Shown here in pieces: positions 11,589 through 20,503 of a DNA stretch of 64,000 bases. The DNA is from Microbulbifer pacificus (GTDB lineage: Bacteria; Pseudomonadota; Gammaproteobacteria; Pseudomonadales; Cellvibrionaceae). The position numbers were made by a program, and so were the translations under genes. Where the stretch lies: the NCBI RefSeq assembly GCF_033723955.1, contig NZ_CP137555.1, positions 2,019,501-2,083,500 of the forward strand, written 5' to 3'. Within the stretch, counting starts at the first letter, position 1; each line of letters begins with the position of its first letter. Under the pieces are notes generated by a model. It worked only from the letters and a program-made list of their open reading frames with translations. It did not search any database and had not been told where the DNA came from.

Positions 11589-13250
11589 CTAGTTATCCAC
11601 AGATACCCGCTGACCGTCGAGGTAGGTGGCCAATACTCGCGCCTGGCGCAATTGTGCCGCGTCCAGAGTGCCCGGCTGCTTGTCCAGCAGGGTGAAATCG
11701 GCGGGCATACCCAGCTGCCACGGACGACTGAACATCGACAGGGCCTGTTCCAGCGGCAGCTTTTGTTCGGGGTGCCAGCCTGCGCGCGGGAATCCCTGGT
11801 AATTTTGGCGGGTCACGGCGCTGTACATGTCCGAGAGAGGGCCGGTGGGCAGGGTAAAGGCATCGCTGCCGCCCAACAGGCGGTTGCCGGCCTTGAGCAG
11901 GCTGGCGAATGCGTATACCCGGTCCGTGTCACCCAGTCGGGCATCCTCCATAGCATGCCCCTGGTCGTCGGGGTAGACGAAATTGGGTTGTACCGACAGC
12001 GAAATGCCCAGGCCTGCGGCACGGGCGCTGTCTTCATCGGACAGATACGAGGCGTGCTCCAGTCGCAGGCGTTCGGGACTAATATCGGGGTGGCTTTGCA
12101 ATACGAATTCGAAGGCATTGAGCACGCGGTGGACGGCGTCATCACCAATGGCGTGGGCGGCAAGGCCGAGGCCTGAGTCCAGTGCGCGCTGGGTCCACTG
12201 GACAATTTCGTCGTCGCTCATGCGCATCAGGCCGCGGGTGGAGGGATCGTCGTTAAACGGATGGGTGAGCGCGGCACCGCGGCTGCCGAGGGCACCGTCG
12301 GCAAACAGTTTGATGTGGGTGACAGTCACCCGGGGTGAGCCCGGCCGCGGCGCACCGCTGACCAGTTGCTCGGCCAGGGCCGACGGCGCGGGAATCATCA
12401 GGTTGATTTTCAGTGGCAGCGGGTGTGTCCGGTCGAGCGCCAGCAGCGCGTCGAGAATGTAGCCGCTGTCCAGATTCAGCCCGACGATACCCGGAGGCGC
12501 CAGAAAGCCGGCGTCGTAGACTTCGGTATTGCCGGCCCGCGCCAAGGTCCGGGCGGCGGCCGCAAATGCCGACGTCAGCTCTGCGACATCTGGTTTGGGC
12601 AGCAGCGCCAACACAACTTCGTTGGCGCGCTCGAGCAGGACGCCGGTGGGCTCGCCATCGGGCCTGCGTAAAATCCGCCCCCCCGCGGGATCCATGCTCG
12701 CGCGGTCGATCCCCGCCAGGGTTAGTGCCGCACTATTGGCCCAGCCCGCATGGCCGTCCACGCGGGTGAGAAAAACCGGGCGGTCTGGTACCGCTTCATC
12801 GAGCCATTTGCGATCGGGGAGTTCGGTCGCGCCCCACGCCCCCTGACTCCACCCCTTGCCTAGCAACCACTGGCCTTGGGCCAGTTGGCTGGAGCGCGCG
12901 CGCAAACGCTCCACCAGCGCCGCTTTTGACGTGATGCCGGACAGATCCACAAACAGGGCTTCACCATTCTGCCGGTTAACCAGCGACCGCCCGACATTGA
13001 GCAGGTGAATATGGTGATCTACAAATCCGGGCAACAGCGTCGCGCCGGCAAGATCTTCCTTTGCCGTGGCGGCGCCCGCCATCGGTAAAATTTCCCCGTC
13101 CCTGCCCATGGCCAAGACTTTGCCGTCTTTGATGGCGACGGCAGCGGGGATGCCGGCACCGTTATACAGAATCCTGTCGGGGGCCTGCTGGCTGCAGGCG
13201 CTGGTCAGCAGCCAGCTGAACAGTATGAGTAGCTTGCGAATATGGGGCAT
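11589..13250 (-). CDS. YtcJ-like amidohydrolase, lipoprotein
   Basis: The protein has 553 residues, with a lipoprotein signal (LLTSAC, Cys19) and the amidohydrolase_3 layout: LPGFVDHHIHL metal motif near residue 75, then the DGHAGWANS, HIKLFADGALGS, AHAIGDDAVH, LEHAS and GGSDAF blocks. Related enzymes hydrolyse N-substituted amides or formamides. It follows the PcaF-type thiolase by 55 bases on the same strand and belongs to the edge of the catabolic locus. The substrate is unknown; a deacylating role towards imported amides would fit the neighbours. Confidence 0.85.
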   Translation of the reverse strand: MPHIRKLLILFSWLLTSACSQQAPDRILYNGAGIPAAVAIKDGKVLAMGRDGEILPMAGAATAKEDLAGATLLPGFVDHHIHLLNVGRSLVNRQNGEALFVDLSGITSKAALVERLRARSSQLAQGQWLLGKGWSQGAWGATELPDRKWLDEAVPDRPVFLTRVDGHAGWANSAALTLAGIDRASMDPAGGRILRRPDGEPTGVLLERANEVVLALLPKPDVAELTSAFAAAARTLARAGNTEVYDAGFLAPPGIVGLNLDSGYILDALLALDRTHPLPLKINLMIPAPSALAEQLVSGAPRPGSPRVTVTHIKLFADGALGSRGAALTHPFNDDPSTRGLMRMSDDEIVQWTQRALDSGLGLAAHAIGDDAVHRVLNAFEFVLQSHPDISPERLRLEHASYLSDEDSARAAGLGISLSVQPNFVYPDDQGHAMEDARLGDTDRVYAFASLLKAGNRLLGGSDAFTLPTGPLSDMYSAVTRQNYQGFPRAGWHPEQKLPLEQALSMFSRPWQLGMPADFTLLDKQPGTLDAAQLRQARVLATYLDGQRVSVDN

Positions 13251-13305
13251 GGAAATGCAGCTCCTTTATTTTTATGGATTCGATATCAACGGCATCAACG
13301 GCGCA

Positions 13306-14511
13306 TCAAATCCGCTCGATCACCACCGCGATGCCCTGCCCCACACCGACACACATGGTGCACAGCGCATAGCGCCCACGGCGGCGGTGTAACTCCGCGA
13401 CCGCGGTGTTGATGAGGCGCGCACCGCTCATTCCCAGCGGGTGGCCGAGGGCAATGGCGCCGCCATTCGGGTTTACCCGCGGGTCGTCGTCCCGCAGCCC
13501 CAGTTCACGCAGTACCGCCAGAGCCTGGGCCGCGAAGGCCTCGTTCAGCTCGATTACATCCAGCGCCTCAAGGCTCAGGCTCAGCTGCCGCAGCAGCTTG
13601 CGCACCGCCGGCACCGGGCCCATGCCCATCAGCCGCGGCTCCACCCCCGCGCTCGCCATACCCACGACCCGCGCGCGCGGCGTCAGGCCGAATTGGCGGG
13701 CCGCGTCCTCGCTCGCCAGCAGCAGCGCACAGGCGCCGTCATTGACGCCGGACGCATTGCCCGCGGTGACGCTGCCGCCGTCGCGAAACGGCGCGCGCAG
13801 TGCGGCGAGCGACTCCAGCCTGGTGTCCGCGCGCGGGTGTTCGTCACGGGCCACCAGCAGCGGCTCGCCTTTGCCGCGCGCCACCGGCACCGCTACCAGT
13901 TCTTCGTCAAACAGCTTCTCCGCCTGGGCGATCGCGCACTTCTGCTGGCTGCGCAGCGCGAAGCGGTCCTGGTCCTCGCGGGAAATCCCGTAGCGTTCGG
14001 CAACATTTTCCGCGGTCTCCGGCATGGAGTCGGTGCCGAACATGCGCTGCATCTGCGGGTTGATGAAGCGCCAGCCGATGGTGGTATCGAAAATTTCCGC
14101 CTGCCGCGAGAAGGCCGTGTCGGCCTTCGGCATTACCAGCGGCGCGCGACTCATGGACTCCACCCCGCCGGCGATGGCCAGTTGCGCCTCGCCGCAGAAA
14201 ATCGCCCGCGCCGCCTGCCCCACCGCCTCCATGCCGGAACCGCACAGACGGTTGACGGTGACCGCAGCGCTGGCGACCGGCAGCCCGGCGAGCAGTGCCG
14301 CCATGCGCGCGACGTTGCGGTTGTCCTCACCGGCCTGGTTGGCACAGCCGTAAAACACCTCGTCCAGTGCCTCCCAGTCCACGCGCGGATTGCGTTCGAT
14401 CAGCGCGCGCAGCGGAATTGCCCCCAGGTCATCGGCGCGCACCGACGCCAGCGCGCCGGCATAGCGGCCGATCGGGGTGCGGATACCATCGCAGATCAGT
14501 GCCTGTTTCAT
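13306..14511 (-). CDS. pcaF: 3-oxoadipyl-CoA thiolase (PcaF type)
   Basis: This 401-residue thiolase has the catalytic Cys90 (NRLCGSGM), His357 (GHPLG) and Cys387 (CVGVGQG). The sequence keeps PcaF-typical stretches such as [35 protein letters not shown] and [11 protein letters not shown], so beta-ketoadipyl-CoA thiolysis to succinyl-CoA and acetyl-CoA is the best assignment over general acetoacetyl-CoA thiolase. It lies on the opposite strand from catI/catJ, about 11 kb away but within the same locus. A terminator lies just upstream, so it needs its own promoter. Confidence 0.9.
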   Translation of the reverse strand: MKQALICDGIRTPIGRYAGALASVRADDLGAIPLRALIERNPRVDWEALDEVFYGCANQAGEDNRNVARMAALLAGLPVASAAVTVNRLCGSGMEAVGQAARAIFCGEAQLAIAGGVESMSRAPLVMPKADTAFSRQAEIFDTTIGWRFINPQMQRMFGTDSMPETAENVAERYGISREDQDRFALRSQQKCAIAQAEKLFDEELVAVPVARGKGEPLLVARDEHPRADTRLESLAALRAPFRDGGSVTAGNASGVNDGACALLLASEDAARQFGLTPRARVVGMASAGVEPRLMGMGPVPAVRKLLRQLSLSLEALDVIELNEAFAAQALAVLRELGLRDDDPRVNPNGGAIALGHPLGMSGARLINTAVAELHRRRGRYALCTMCVGVGQGIAVVIERI

Positions 14512-14552
14512 TGTTGTTTTTTTCCCAAGGATGAATCACACAAAAGGGCATC

Positions 14553-14583
14553 AAAAAAAGCCGCACCCGGGGGCGCGGCTTTT
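14553..14583 (-). terminator. Terminator after the TonB receptor gene
   Basis: AAAGCCGC and GCGGCTTT flank a GC-rich loop, followed on the reverse strand by seven U residues. It lies between the TonB receptor stop and the thiolase start. Confidence 0.85.
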
Positions 14584-14598
14584 GGGAGTTGCCTCAGA

Positions 14599-16902
14599 TC
14601 AGAAGCGGTAGCCGAGGCGGACGCCAATGCTGCGCGGCCGGTTGGTGGTGATGCGCGCGTCGTAGTCATTCTCGTTGCGATAGATCTCGGCGCGCTCATC
14701 GGTGAGGTTGCTGACGAACATATCCGCCGACCACTGCTCGCCGCTGAGGCCCGCCGACATATTCACCAGGTCGTAGGCGGCCTGCTTCTGACGCAGGCTC
14801 ACGTCCAGGCTGTTCCAGGAATCGTCGGTGTGCGACCAGGCCATCTGCACATAGGCGGGCATGGAACCCAGCTCCATTTCGTAGCGCGCGGTGGCGCTCA
14901 GCTGGGTCTCGGGCACGAACGGCATGGCGGTGCCGGTGGGCGCACTGACAATGCCCTCGAGGCGATCGTCGTCGGTCTGGTAGTAGTCGTCCTGCAGTTC
15001 CGCCGCGTTGAACGAACCGGACAGCGACAGCAGCAGCTGTTCGCTGGCGGCGTAGGTCAGGTCAAACTCCATACCGTTGGTGCGCGACTGGCCCACGTTG
15101 GTGATCAGGGTCAGCGGCGATACCTGGTAGTCCAGGTAGGCGTACTGGAAGTTTTCCCAGTCGACCCGGTAGATGCTGCCGTTGAAACGCATGCGGTTGT
15201 CGAGCAGTGTCGCCTTCCAGCCGAACTCGTAGTTGTAGACCCAGTCCGGGGAATAGGCCGGCGACACCACACCCACCTGGGCGCGGTTGACACCGCCGGG
15301 GCGGTAGCCTTCCGAGTAGGTGGTGTAGAGCATCACATCGTCGTTGAGCGCATAGCTCAGGTTGACCTTGTAGGTCTCGCCCTTGTCGTCGGTGACCGCG
15401 TCCACGTTGGGGTAATCCACACAGGGGAAATCGGTACAGCGACCGAGGGTGCCGGCAAAGCCCACCAGGGAGTTTTCCAGATCGAAATGGCGGATACCCA
15501 CCATCCCGGTCAGTTTCTCGGTAAGGTCGTAGCTGACTTCACCGAACAGGGCGCGGTCGGTGTCCTTGCGCACCTGGGCGGTCTGCCACACCACATGGCC
15601 ATTCTCGATTACCGAGTCGTCGGTGCTGAGCTCCGGCACCTGCCAGCGCATATCGAAATCGTGCACCTGCTCCTGGTAGAAGGCACCGGCGATCCAGCGC
15701 AGGCGATTCTCCTGGTCCGACTGCACCCGCAGCTCGTGGCTGGTGCGACGATATTTACTGTTGTCGTCGATGTACTGGGTCGGATCGGCACAGCCACCCA
15801 TGCTGTTGTAGTAGAGACAGTCGTAACCGTAGTCCGCGTACAGGTTTTCCAGGTACTCGGCGTAGGCGGAGTAATCGGAAGCCCAGTCACTGTCGCGATC
15901 CAGGTGGGCACCGGCGTAGGTCACCTCGAGGCCGCCGACGCTGCCCGTCAAGGTCAGCGAGCTCTGGGTCCAGCTTTCCTCATATTTGTCCGGGCCGAAG
16001 CGCACCACTTCGAGATCGCCCACGTCTTCCGGGTCATGGTCGAAGACGCCGTTGGTCTCCTGCTGCTGGGTGTTCACCCCGAGGTTCGCGGTCCAGTTAT
16101 CGTTCAGGTCGACCTTCAACTGCGCGCGCATACCCTCGGTCACGCTGTCGTTGAAGTCTTTCTCCACATACTGGTCGTTGGTGACGGTGATACCGGAGGC
16201 GGCGTAGGTGCGGCTGCCGGCGACGCTGTCGATATAGCCCGCATCTTCCTGGCGCCAGCCCACCACACGCAATGCAGCCCGCTCATTGATCGGCAAGTTT
16301 ACAAAGCCCTCGACGGAATTGCCCACACCGCCGTTTTTGGTGCTGTTCACGCCCACATCCATGGCCGCTTCAAAGCTCTCGGTGGTCGGCTGGTTGGTGA
16401 TGATGCGCAGGGTGCCGGCCTGGGCACTGGAACCGAACAGGGTGCCCTGGGGACCAGACAGGGTCTCGATACGCGCGACGTCGTACACGTGCACATCCAG
16501 CACCTGGTTGATGGTGGTCACCGGCTGCTCGTCCAGGTACACCGCCACACTCGGCTGCGAGCCGGAGTGGTTGCCGTCACCGCCGGAGGAGATGCCGCGC
16601 ATGTACACCTGTGACACGCCCGGGCGGGTGGACTGGAAGGACACCGCCGGCATGAAATTGATGTAGTCGCTGAAGTTGTTGATGTTCTGCTGTTCGAGCT
16701 TCTCGTTGGTCAGCGCCTGCACTGCAATAGGAACATCCTGCAGATTTGTTTCGCGCTTGGTGGCGGTCACCACCACTTCTTCCAGGGAGGCGTCCGCCCA
16801 AACCAGCGCGGGAGCCAACAGCGAGGATGCGATCACCACCGGCAGGCGCTTTTTCACAAAGCCGCCGAATTTCGGTGCGCAGAGTTTTTTATCAATTGTC
16901 AT
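14599..16902 (-). CDS. TonB-dependent outer-membrane receptor
   Basis: The start at 16902 (GGAGAG upstream) gives 767 residues. A signal peptide ends near LVWADA; SLEEVVVTATKRE is a TonB-box-like start, followed by a plug domain (DVPIAVQALTNEKLE, VYMRGISSGGDGN, SGPQGTLFGSSAQAGTLR) and a 22-strand-type barrel ending in GYRF. It lies immediately downstream of the TPR-sulfotransferase gene and is probably co-transcribed with it. With peptidases and amidohydrolases around, a peptide or amide ligand is likely; iron uptake is less so because no siderophore genes are present. The ligand is inferred. Confidence 0.92.
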   Translation of the reverse strand: MTIDKKLCAPKFGGFVKKRLPVVIASSLLAPALVWADASLEEVVVTATKRETNLQDVPIAVQALTNEKLEQQNINNFSDYINFMPAVSFQSTRPGVSQVYMRGISSGGDGNHSGSQPSVAVYLDEQPVTTINQVLDVHVYDVARIETLSGPQGTLFGSSAQAGTLRIITNQPTTESFEAAMDVGVNSTKNGGVGNSVEGFVNLPINERAALRVVGWRQEDAGYIDSVAGSRTYAASGITVTNDQYVEKDFNDSVTEGMRAQLKVDLNDNWTANLGVNTQQQETNGVFDHDPEDVGDLEVVRFGPDKYEESWTQSSLTLTGSVGGLEVTYAGAHLDRDSDWASDYSAYAEYLENLYADYGYDCLYYNSMGGCADPTQYIDDNSKYRRTSHELRVQSDQENRLRWIAGAFYQEQVHDFDMRWQVPELSTDDSVIENGHVVWQTAQVRKDTDRALFGEVSYDLTEKLTGMVGIRHFDLENSLVGFAGTLGRCTDFPCVDYPNVDAVTDDKGETYKVNLSYALNDDVMLYTTYSEGYRPGGVNRAQVGVVSPAYSPDWVYNYEFGWKATLLDNRMRFNGSIYRVDWENFQYAYLDYQVSPLTLITNVGQSRTNGMEFDLTYAASEQLLLSLSGSFNAAELQDDYYQTDDDRLEGIVSAPTGTAMPFVPETQLSATARYEMELGSMPAYVQMAWSHTDDSWNSLDVSLRQKQAAYDLVNMSAGLSGEQWSADMFVSNLTDERAEIYRNENDYDARITTNRPRSIGVRLGYRF

Positions 16903-16962
16903 TAACACTCTCCGTTGGTATTGCAGTTTTTTCTGTTGTTTTTGATTGCTCGTCATTTCCAT

Positions 16963-18996
16963 TCAAAGCGGATAGCGGGCCATAACCTCCTGCCCCAGTG
17001 CCTCGATCAATGGTTGCAGCTGCGGCACAAACGGCCGGAACTGCGACAGGCCGTCGCGGTATACCGGCTGGCGCACCTGCTCGGAACTCGCGGTGTGCAC
17101 CGCGCGTTTGTTGTTGTGGAAATCCACACAGGCCTGTTCGAACGGCAGCCCGCAGTAGTCGAGCAGCCGCTGCACCTGCCCCTCGAGATCCGCCACCGTA
17201 TCCTCGTACTGCACACGCAGCACGCGGCCGGGCAGTACCGCTTCGAAGTGGTCCATCAGGCGCAGGTAATCGCGGTAGTAGTGACCGAGCTCTTCCAGGT
17301 CATAGCTGAAGCGCTGGCCGCGGGCAAAATGCTGTTTGAAATTGGAAAAACAGCAGGCGATGGGATGGCGCCTGGCGTCGATGATTTTCGCGTTCGGCAG
17401 CATCTGGTGAATGAAGCCGATATGGGCGAAGTTGTTTGGCATCTTGTCGATGAAAAACGGCTTGCCGCGGCGCTGCACGCGCGTGCGCTCGAGATATTCC
17501 TCGCCGAGTTCGCGCCACTGCGCCGGCGACAGTTCCGCCAGCACGCCGGGGTAGCGCGATGCTTCGCGCATGTCCCTGCGCCCGCCGAGACGGCGCGCCA
17601 TCGCGATCACGTCCGGCAGTTCCATGGTGCCCTCGATCTGCGAGTGGCTGGCGAGGATCTGCTCCACCAGGGTGGAACCGGAGCGCGGCAGGCCGAGGAT
17701 AAAAATCGGATCGCTTGCGCTGCAACCTTGGTCGGCACGCGCGGCGAAAAATTCCGGGGTAAACAGTTCGATCGCCGCGTCTGTGCGCTCGGCATTTTCC
17801 TGCGCGGAATAGTGCAAGGTGCCGCGGCGCAGGTGGTTGCCGTCGGCGTAGTGCCGGAACGATTCCTCGTGCTGCTCCGCATCCTCACACGCCTTGCCGA
17901 GGGCAAACAGCAACTGCGCGCGCTGCTCCACGGATTTTGCCGGCCGTGCGAGACGGTCGCGCATCGCCGCCGCATCGGCATCGTCGAACTTCACCGTCTT
18001 CAGGTTGGCGAGGCTCCACCACGCCTCCCCCAGTTCCGGGTCCAGTGCGGCGGCGCGGCGGTAGGCGGTAACCGCTTCGGCCTGGCGCCCTACGGTCTTG
18101 AGGGTGTGGCCGTAACTCAGCTGTACCTGTGGCTGCGCGTCGCTCTGCGCCAGCAGCTGTTCATAGATGGCCAGCGCTTCGTCATTGCGGGCCAGGCGCA
18201 CCAGGGTGGCGCCTTTCAGGATCAGGTAGTTGGGGTTGTCGGGCTCGGCACTGAGCAGACGCTGCAGTTGGTCGAGCGCCTGGGCGTGGCGGCCAAGGCG
18301 AATCAGCGCGAAGGTGTAGTTATAGCGCGCCAGCAAAAAGTCCGGCGCCAGTTCCAGGCAGCGCGACAGCAATTTTTCCGCATCGGCATAGCGCCCGAGT
18401 TTCAGGCCGAGCTCCGCCAGCAGGCGAATCGCGGTGACATCCGCGGGCCGGCGCTTCAGGTAATCACGGCTCAGCTGTTCCGCCAGCGCCAGCTGGCCCT
18501 GCTGCAGTGCCTGCAGCGCGCGGCGCAATTGCGGGTCGCGCGCGGTGAGCGCGGCAAACTGGCCGAGCGCCGCTTCGCCCTCGTCGGTTTTATCCAGCGC
18601 CAGCAGCGCGTCGCCGAGGGATTTCCACGCGGGGGCAAAGTCGCCCCTCAGGGTAACCGCGCGGCGCAGGGCTTCCGCGGATTCCGCCAGCCGCCCCAGG
18701 GCGCGCAGGCTCAGACCCAGTTCGTACTGGGCCTCGGCAAAACCGGGGTGTTCGCGCACCAGCGGCTCGAGCACCGCCAGCGCCTCGGGTACCCGCGCCA
18801 GCAACCGCAGCGCCACCGCCTGCAGCTGGCGTGCGTAAACCGACTGCGGATTGTCCGCCAGCAGCGCGCGCAGTTGCGCCAGCGCCGCTGAGGGCTCGCG
18901 CGCCAACTCCTGCGCTATGCGCTGCAGGGCAATATCCGCGCTCTGGGCAGTGTCCGCGCTCTGGGCACTCTGTGGTCGGGTAGCTGCTGAAGGCAT
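16963..18996 (-). CDS. TPR-repeat sulfotransferase
   Basis: The start at 18996 gives 677 residues; ATG 19053 or TTG 19059 are in-frame alternatives that would sit against the operator-like site. Residues 1 to about 400 are TPR repeats (for example FAEAQYELGLSLRALGR). The C-terminal 270 residues are a PAPS-dependent sulfotransferase with the 5'-phosphosulfate loop ILGLPRSGSTLVEQIL and a later DARRHPIACCFS segment. No signal peptide is seen. Genes of this type recur next to TonB receptors in Caulobacter- and Sphingomonas-like genomes, but their partner is unknown. The TonB receptor gene follows after about 60 bases. Confidence 0.88.
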   Translation of the reverse strand: MPSAATRPQSAQSADTAQSADIALQRIAQELAREPSAALAQLRALLADNPQSVYARQLQAVALRLLARVPEALAVLEPLVREHPGFAEAQYELGLSLRALGRLAESAEALRRAVTLRGDFAPAWKSLGDALLALDKTDEGEAALGQFAALTARDPQLRRALQALQQGQLALAEQLSRDYLKRRPADVTAIRLLAELGLKLGRYADAEKLLSRCLELAPDFLLARYNYTFALIRLGRHAQALDQLQRLLSAEPDNPNYLILKGATLVRLARNDEALAIYEQLLAQSDAQPQVQLSYGHTLKTVGRQAEAVTAYRRAAALDPELGEAWWSLANLKTVKFDDADAAAMRDRLARPAKSVEQRAQLLFALGKACEDAEQHEESFRHYADGNHLRRGTLHYSAQENAERTDAAIELFTPEFFAARADQGCSASDPIFILGLPRSGSTLVEQILASHSQIEGTMELPDVIAMARRLGGRRDMREASRYPGVLAELSPAQWRELGEEYLERTRVQRRGKPFFIDKMPNNFAHIGFIHQMLPNAKIIDARRHPIACCFSNFKQHFARGQRFSYDLEELGHYYRDYLRLMDHFEAVLPGRVLRVQYEDTVADLEGQVQRLLDYCGLPFEQACVDFHNNKRAVHTASSEQVRQPVYRDGLSQFRPFVPQLQPLIEALGQEVMARYPL

Positions 18997-19061
18997 AACC
19001 GGGTTTCGCTTGGCGTTTTGATTATTGATAGCTGCGTCCAAGACTACTTCCATCCACAAAT

Positions 19062-19099
19062 GTTCACAATAAGAATGTTTGTGCGATTACCGCACAAAC
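19062..19099. promoter_or_regulatory. Operator-like site upstream of the sulfotransferase/TonB unit
   Basis: GTTCACAATAAGAAT (19062-19076) differs by one base from GTTCGCAATAAGAAT at 22775-22789 in the regulator/operon intergenic region. It is followed directly by the perfect dyad GTTTGTGC-N7-GCACAAAC (19077-19099). The pair sits just upstream of the sulfotransferase start. Binding by the IclR-type regulator is inferred from the shared motif. Confidence 0.6.
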
Positions 19100-19112
19100 G
19101 GCGTTAACCGCC

Positions 19113-20492
19113 TCACTCAACATCCCGCCACTTGAAGACGTGGCCGCCCTTCACCACCAGCGACACCTGCTCCAGGCGGCGGATATCCGCCAGCGGATCC
19201 CCTTTCACCGCAATCAGGTCGCCGAGCAGTCCCGGCTTGAGTGCACCTACCTGACCTTCCCAGCCCATAAAGTGCGCCGCCACGCTGGTGGCCGACTGGA
19301 TCGCCGCCATCGGCGACTGCCCGCGGGCCACGGCATAGCTGAACTGGCGCGCGTTCCAGCCGTGGGGATAGACCGCGGAATCGGTGCCGTAAATCAGTGG
19401 CACGCCGGCGGTCACTGCCGCACTGAACACCTGGCGCTGGGCCTCGGTGGTCTCGTCACCCTTGCGCACGAACTCCTCCGGCCAGCCCTCCTTGCGCCCC
19501 ACTGCGGAGATGTAATCTCCGTCGTAGATATCCATGGAGAAAGCCACACCGCGCGCAGCGGCCAACCGGATGGACTCGTCATCCGCCAGCGACGCGTGTT
19601 CGATGGTGTCGGCGCCGGCGAGGATGGCGTCCTTGATGGATTCCGCGCCATGCGCATGCGCTGCAACTTTCAGACCAGCGGCGTGGGCCTCGCGCACCAC
19701 CGCGGCAATTTCCGCACGGGTCATTTCCGGCGCGCCGGGGACCCCGCCGTAAGCGAGTACCGCGCCGGAAGCGATCACCTTGATCACGTCCGCGCCGCCG
19801 GCGATGGCCGCGCGCGCCTTCTCGGCAAACTGTTCGGGGCCGCGCGCAACACCCGCGCGCAACACCGCGGGAATCGTCTCCGGCGCCCGCCCCGGCACAA
19901 TGGTGTCGCCGCCGCCGCCGGGGATCGTCAGGTAGAAACCGGCGGTCTGGATGCGCGGGCCGATGTCCTCGCCGGCGTTGATCCGGTCGCGGATGCCGTT
20001 GACCCCGAACGCCAGGTAGCTGCCCAGGTCGCGCGCAACCGTATAGCCCGCCAGCAGGGTGGTGCGGGCATTGGCGCGGCTTAGCGGCAATTGCTGTTCG
20101 GGCGTGAGGATGTCGAGCACGTCGGCGGAATCGATACCGCTGTCGGCGAGGTGGGTGTGGGTATCGATCAGGCCCGGCAGGCAGGTGTGGGTCGGCAGTG
20201 CCAGCAGCGGCAGGTCCGCGGGGGCGGCGTCCGCCGGGGCGACGGAGGCGATGCGGCCGTCGCGGATGATCACCAGCTGGTCCCGCAGCGGGGTGTCGCC
20301 AACCCCGTCGATCAGGCGGCCGCAGCGGATGGCGATGCTGCCGGAGTCCGGCGTGAACGGCAGGCGGGTCACGGCGATGTCGCCGCTGCCTTCCTCGCCG
20401 ATACCTGTACCTACACCCGTACCAATACCGGCACCGATGGCGGCAGTGCCGGCGCAGAGCGCCAGCACCAGGGAACGCCACTGTTGTTTCAT
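19113..20492 (-). CDS. M38 amidohydrolase, imidazolonepropionase-like dipeptidase (second of pair)
   Basis: The ATG at 20492 is chosen because GAGGG lies at a proper distance; the upstream GTG at 20501 is too close. The protein has 459 residues with a signal-like N-terminus and a short glycine-rich repeat (GAGIGTGVGTGIG). Metal ligands are GLIDTHTHLAD, the bridging lysine in VIKVIASG, the histidines in AAHAHGAE and TIEHASL, and the aspartate in YGTDSAVYPHG. The closest described group hydrolyses Xaa-Pro or Xaa-Lys/Arg dipeptides or N-acyl amino acids. It lies 11 bases after its paralogue. The substrate is unknown. Confidence 0.87.
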   Translation of the reverse strand: MKQQWRSLVLALCAGTAAIGAGIGTGVGTGIGEEGSGDIAVTRLPFTPDSGSIAIRCGRLIDGVGDTPLRDQLVIIRDGRIASVAPADAAPADLPLLALPTHTCLPGLIDTHTHLADSGIDSADVLDILTPEQQLPLSRANARTTLLAGYTVARDLGSYLAFGVNGIRDRINAGEDIGPRIQTAGFYLTIPGGGGDTIVPGRAPETIPAVLRAGVARGPEQFAEKARAAIAGGADVIKVIASGAVLAYGGVPGAPEMTRAEIAAVVREAHAAGLKVAAHAHGAESIKDAILAGADTIEHASLADDESIRLAAARGVAFSMDIYDGDYISAVGRKEGWPEEFVRKGDETTEAQRQVFSAAVTAGVPLIYGTDSAVYPHGWNARQFSYAVARGQSPMAAIQSATSVAAHFMGWEGQVGALKPGLLGDLIAVKGDPLADIRRLEQVSLVVKGGHVFKWRDVE

Positions 20493-20503
20493 GGCGCTCA
20501 CCC

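Noticed and set aside
13441..16614. Forward-strand open frame of over 1000 codons across the thiolase and TonB receptor genes
   Set aside because: It is antisense to two well-supported genes, has no ribosome site or family, and its composition (runs of His, Gln and Val) is that of a GC-rich shadow frame.
14599..16902. Siderophore receptor
   Set aside because: No siderophore synthesis, periplasmic iron carrier or Fur-box-like sequence was noticed; the neighbours are peptidases and amidohydrolases.
16915..18891. Long forward-strand frame opposite the TPR-sulfotransferase
   Set aside because: It is antisense to a gene with clear TPR and PAPS motifs; its Gln/Arg/His-rich translation has no recognisable domain.
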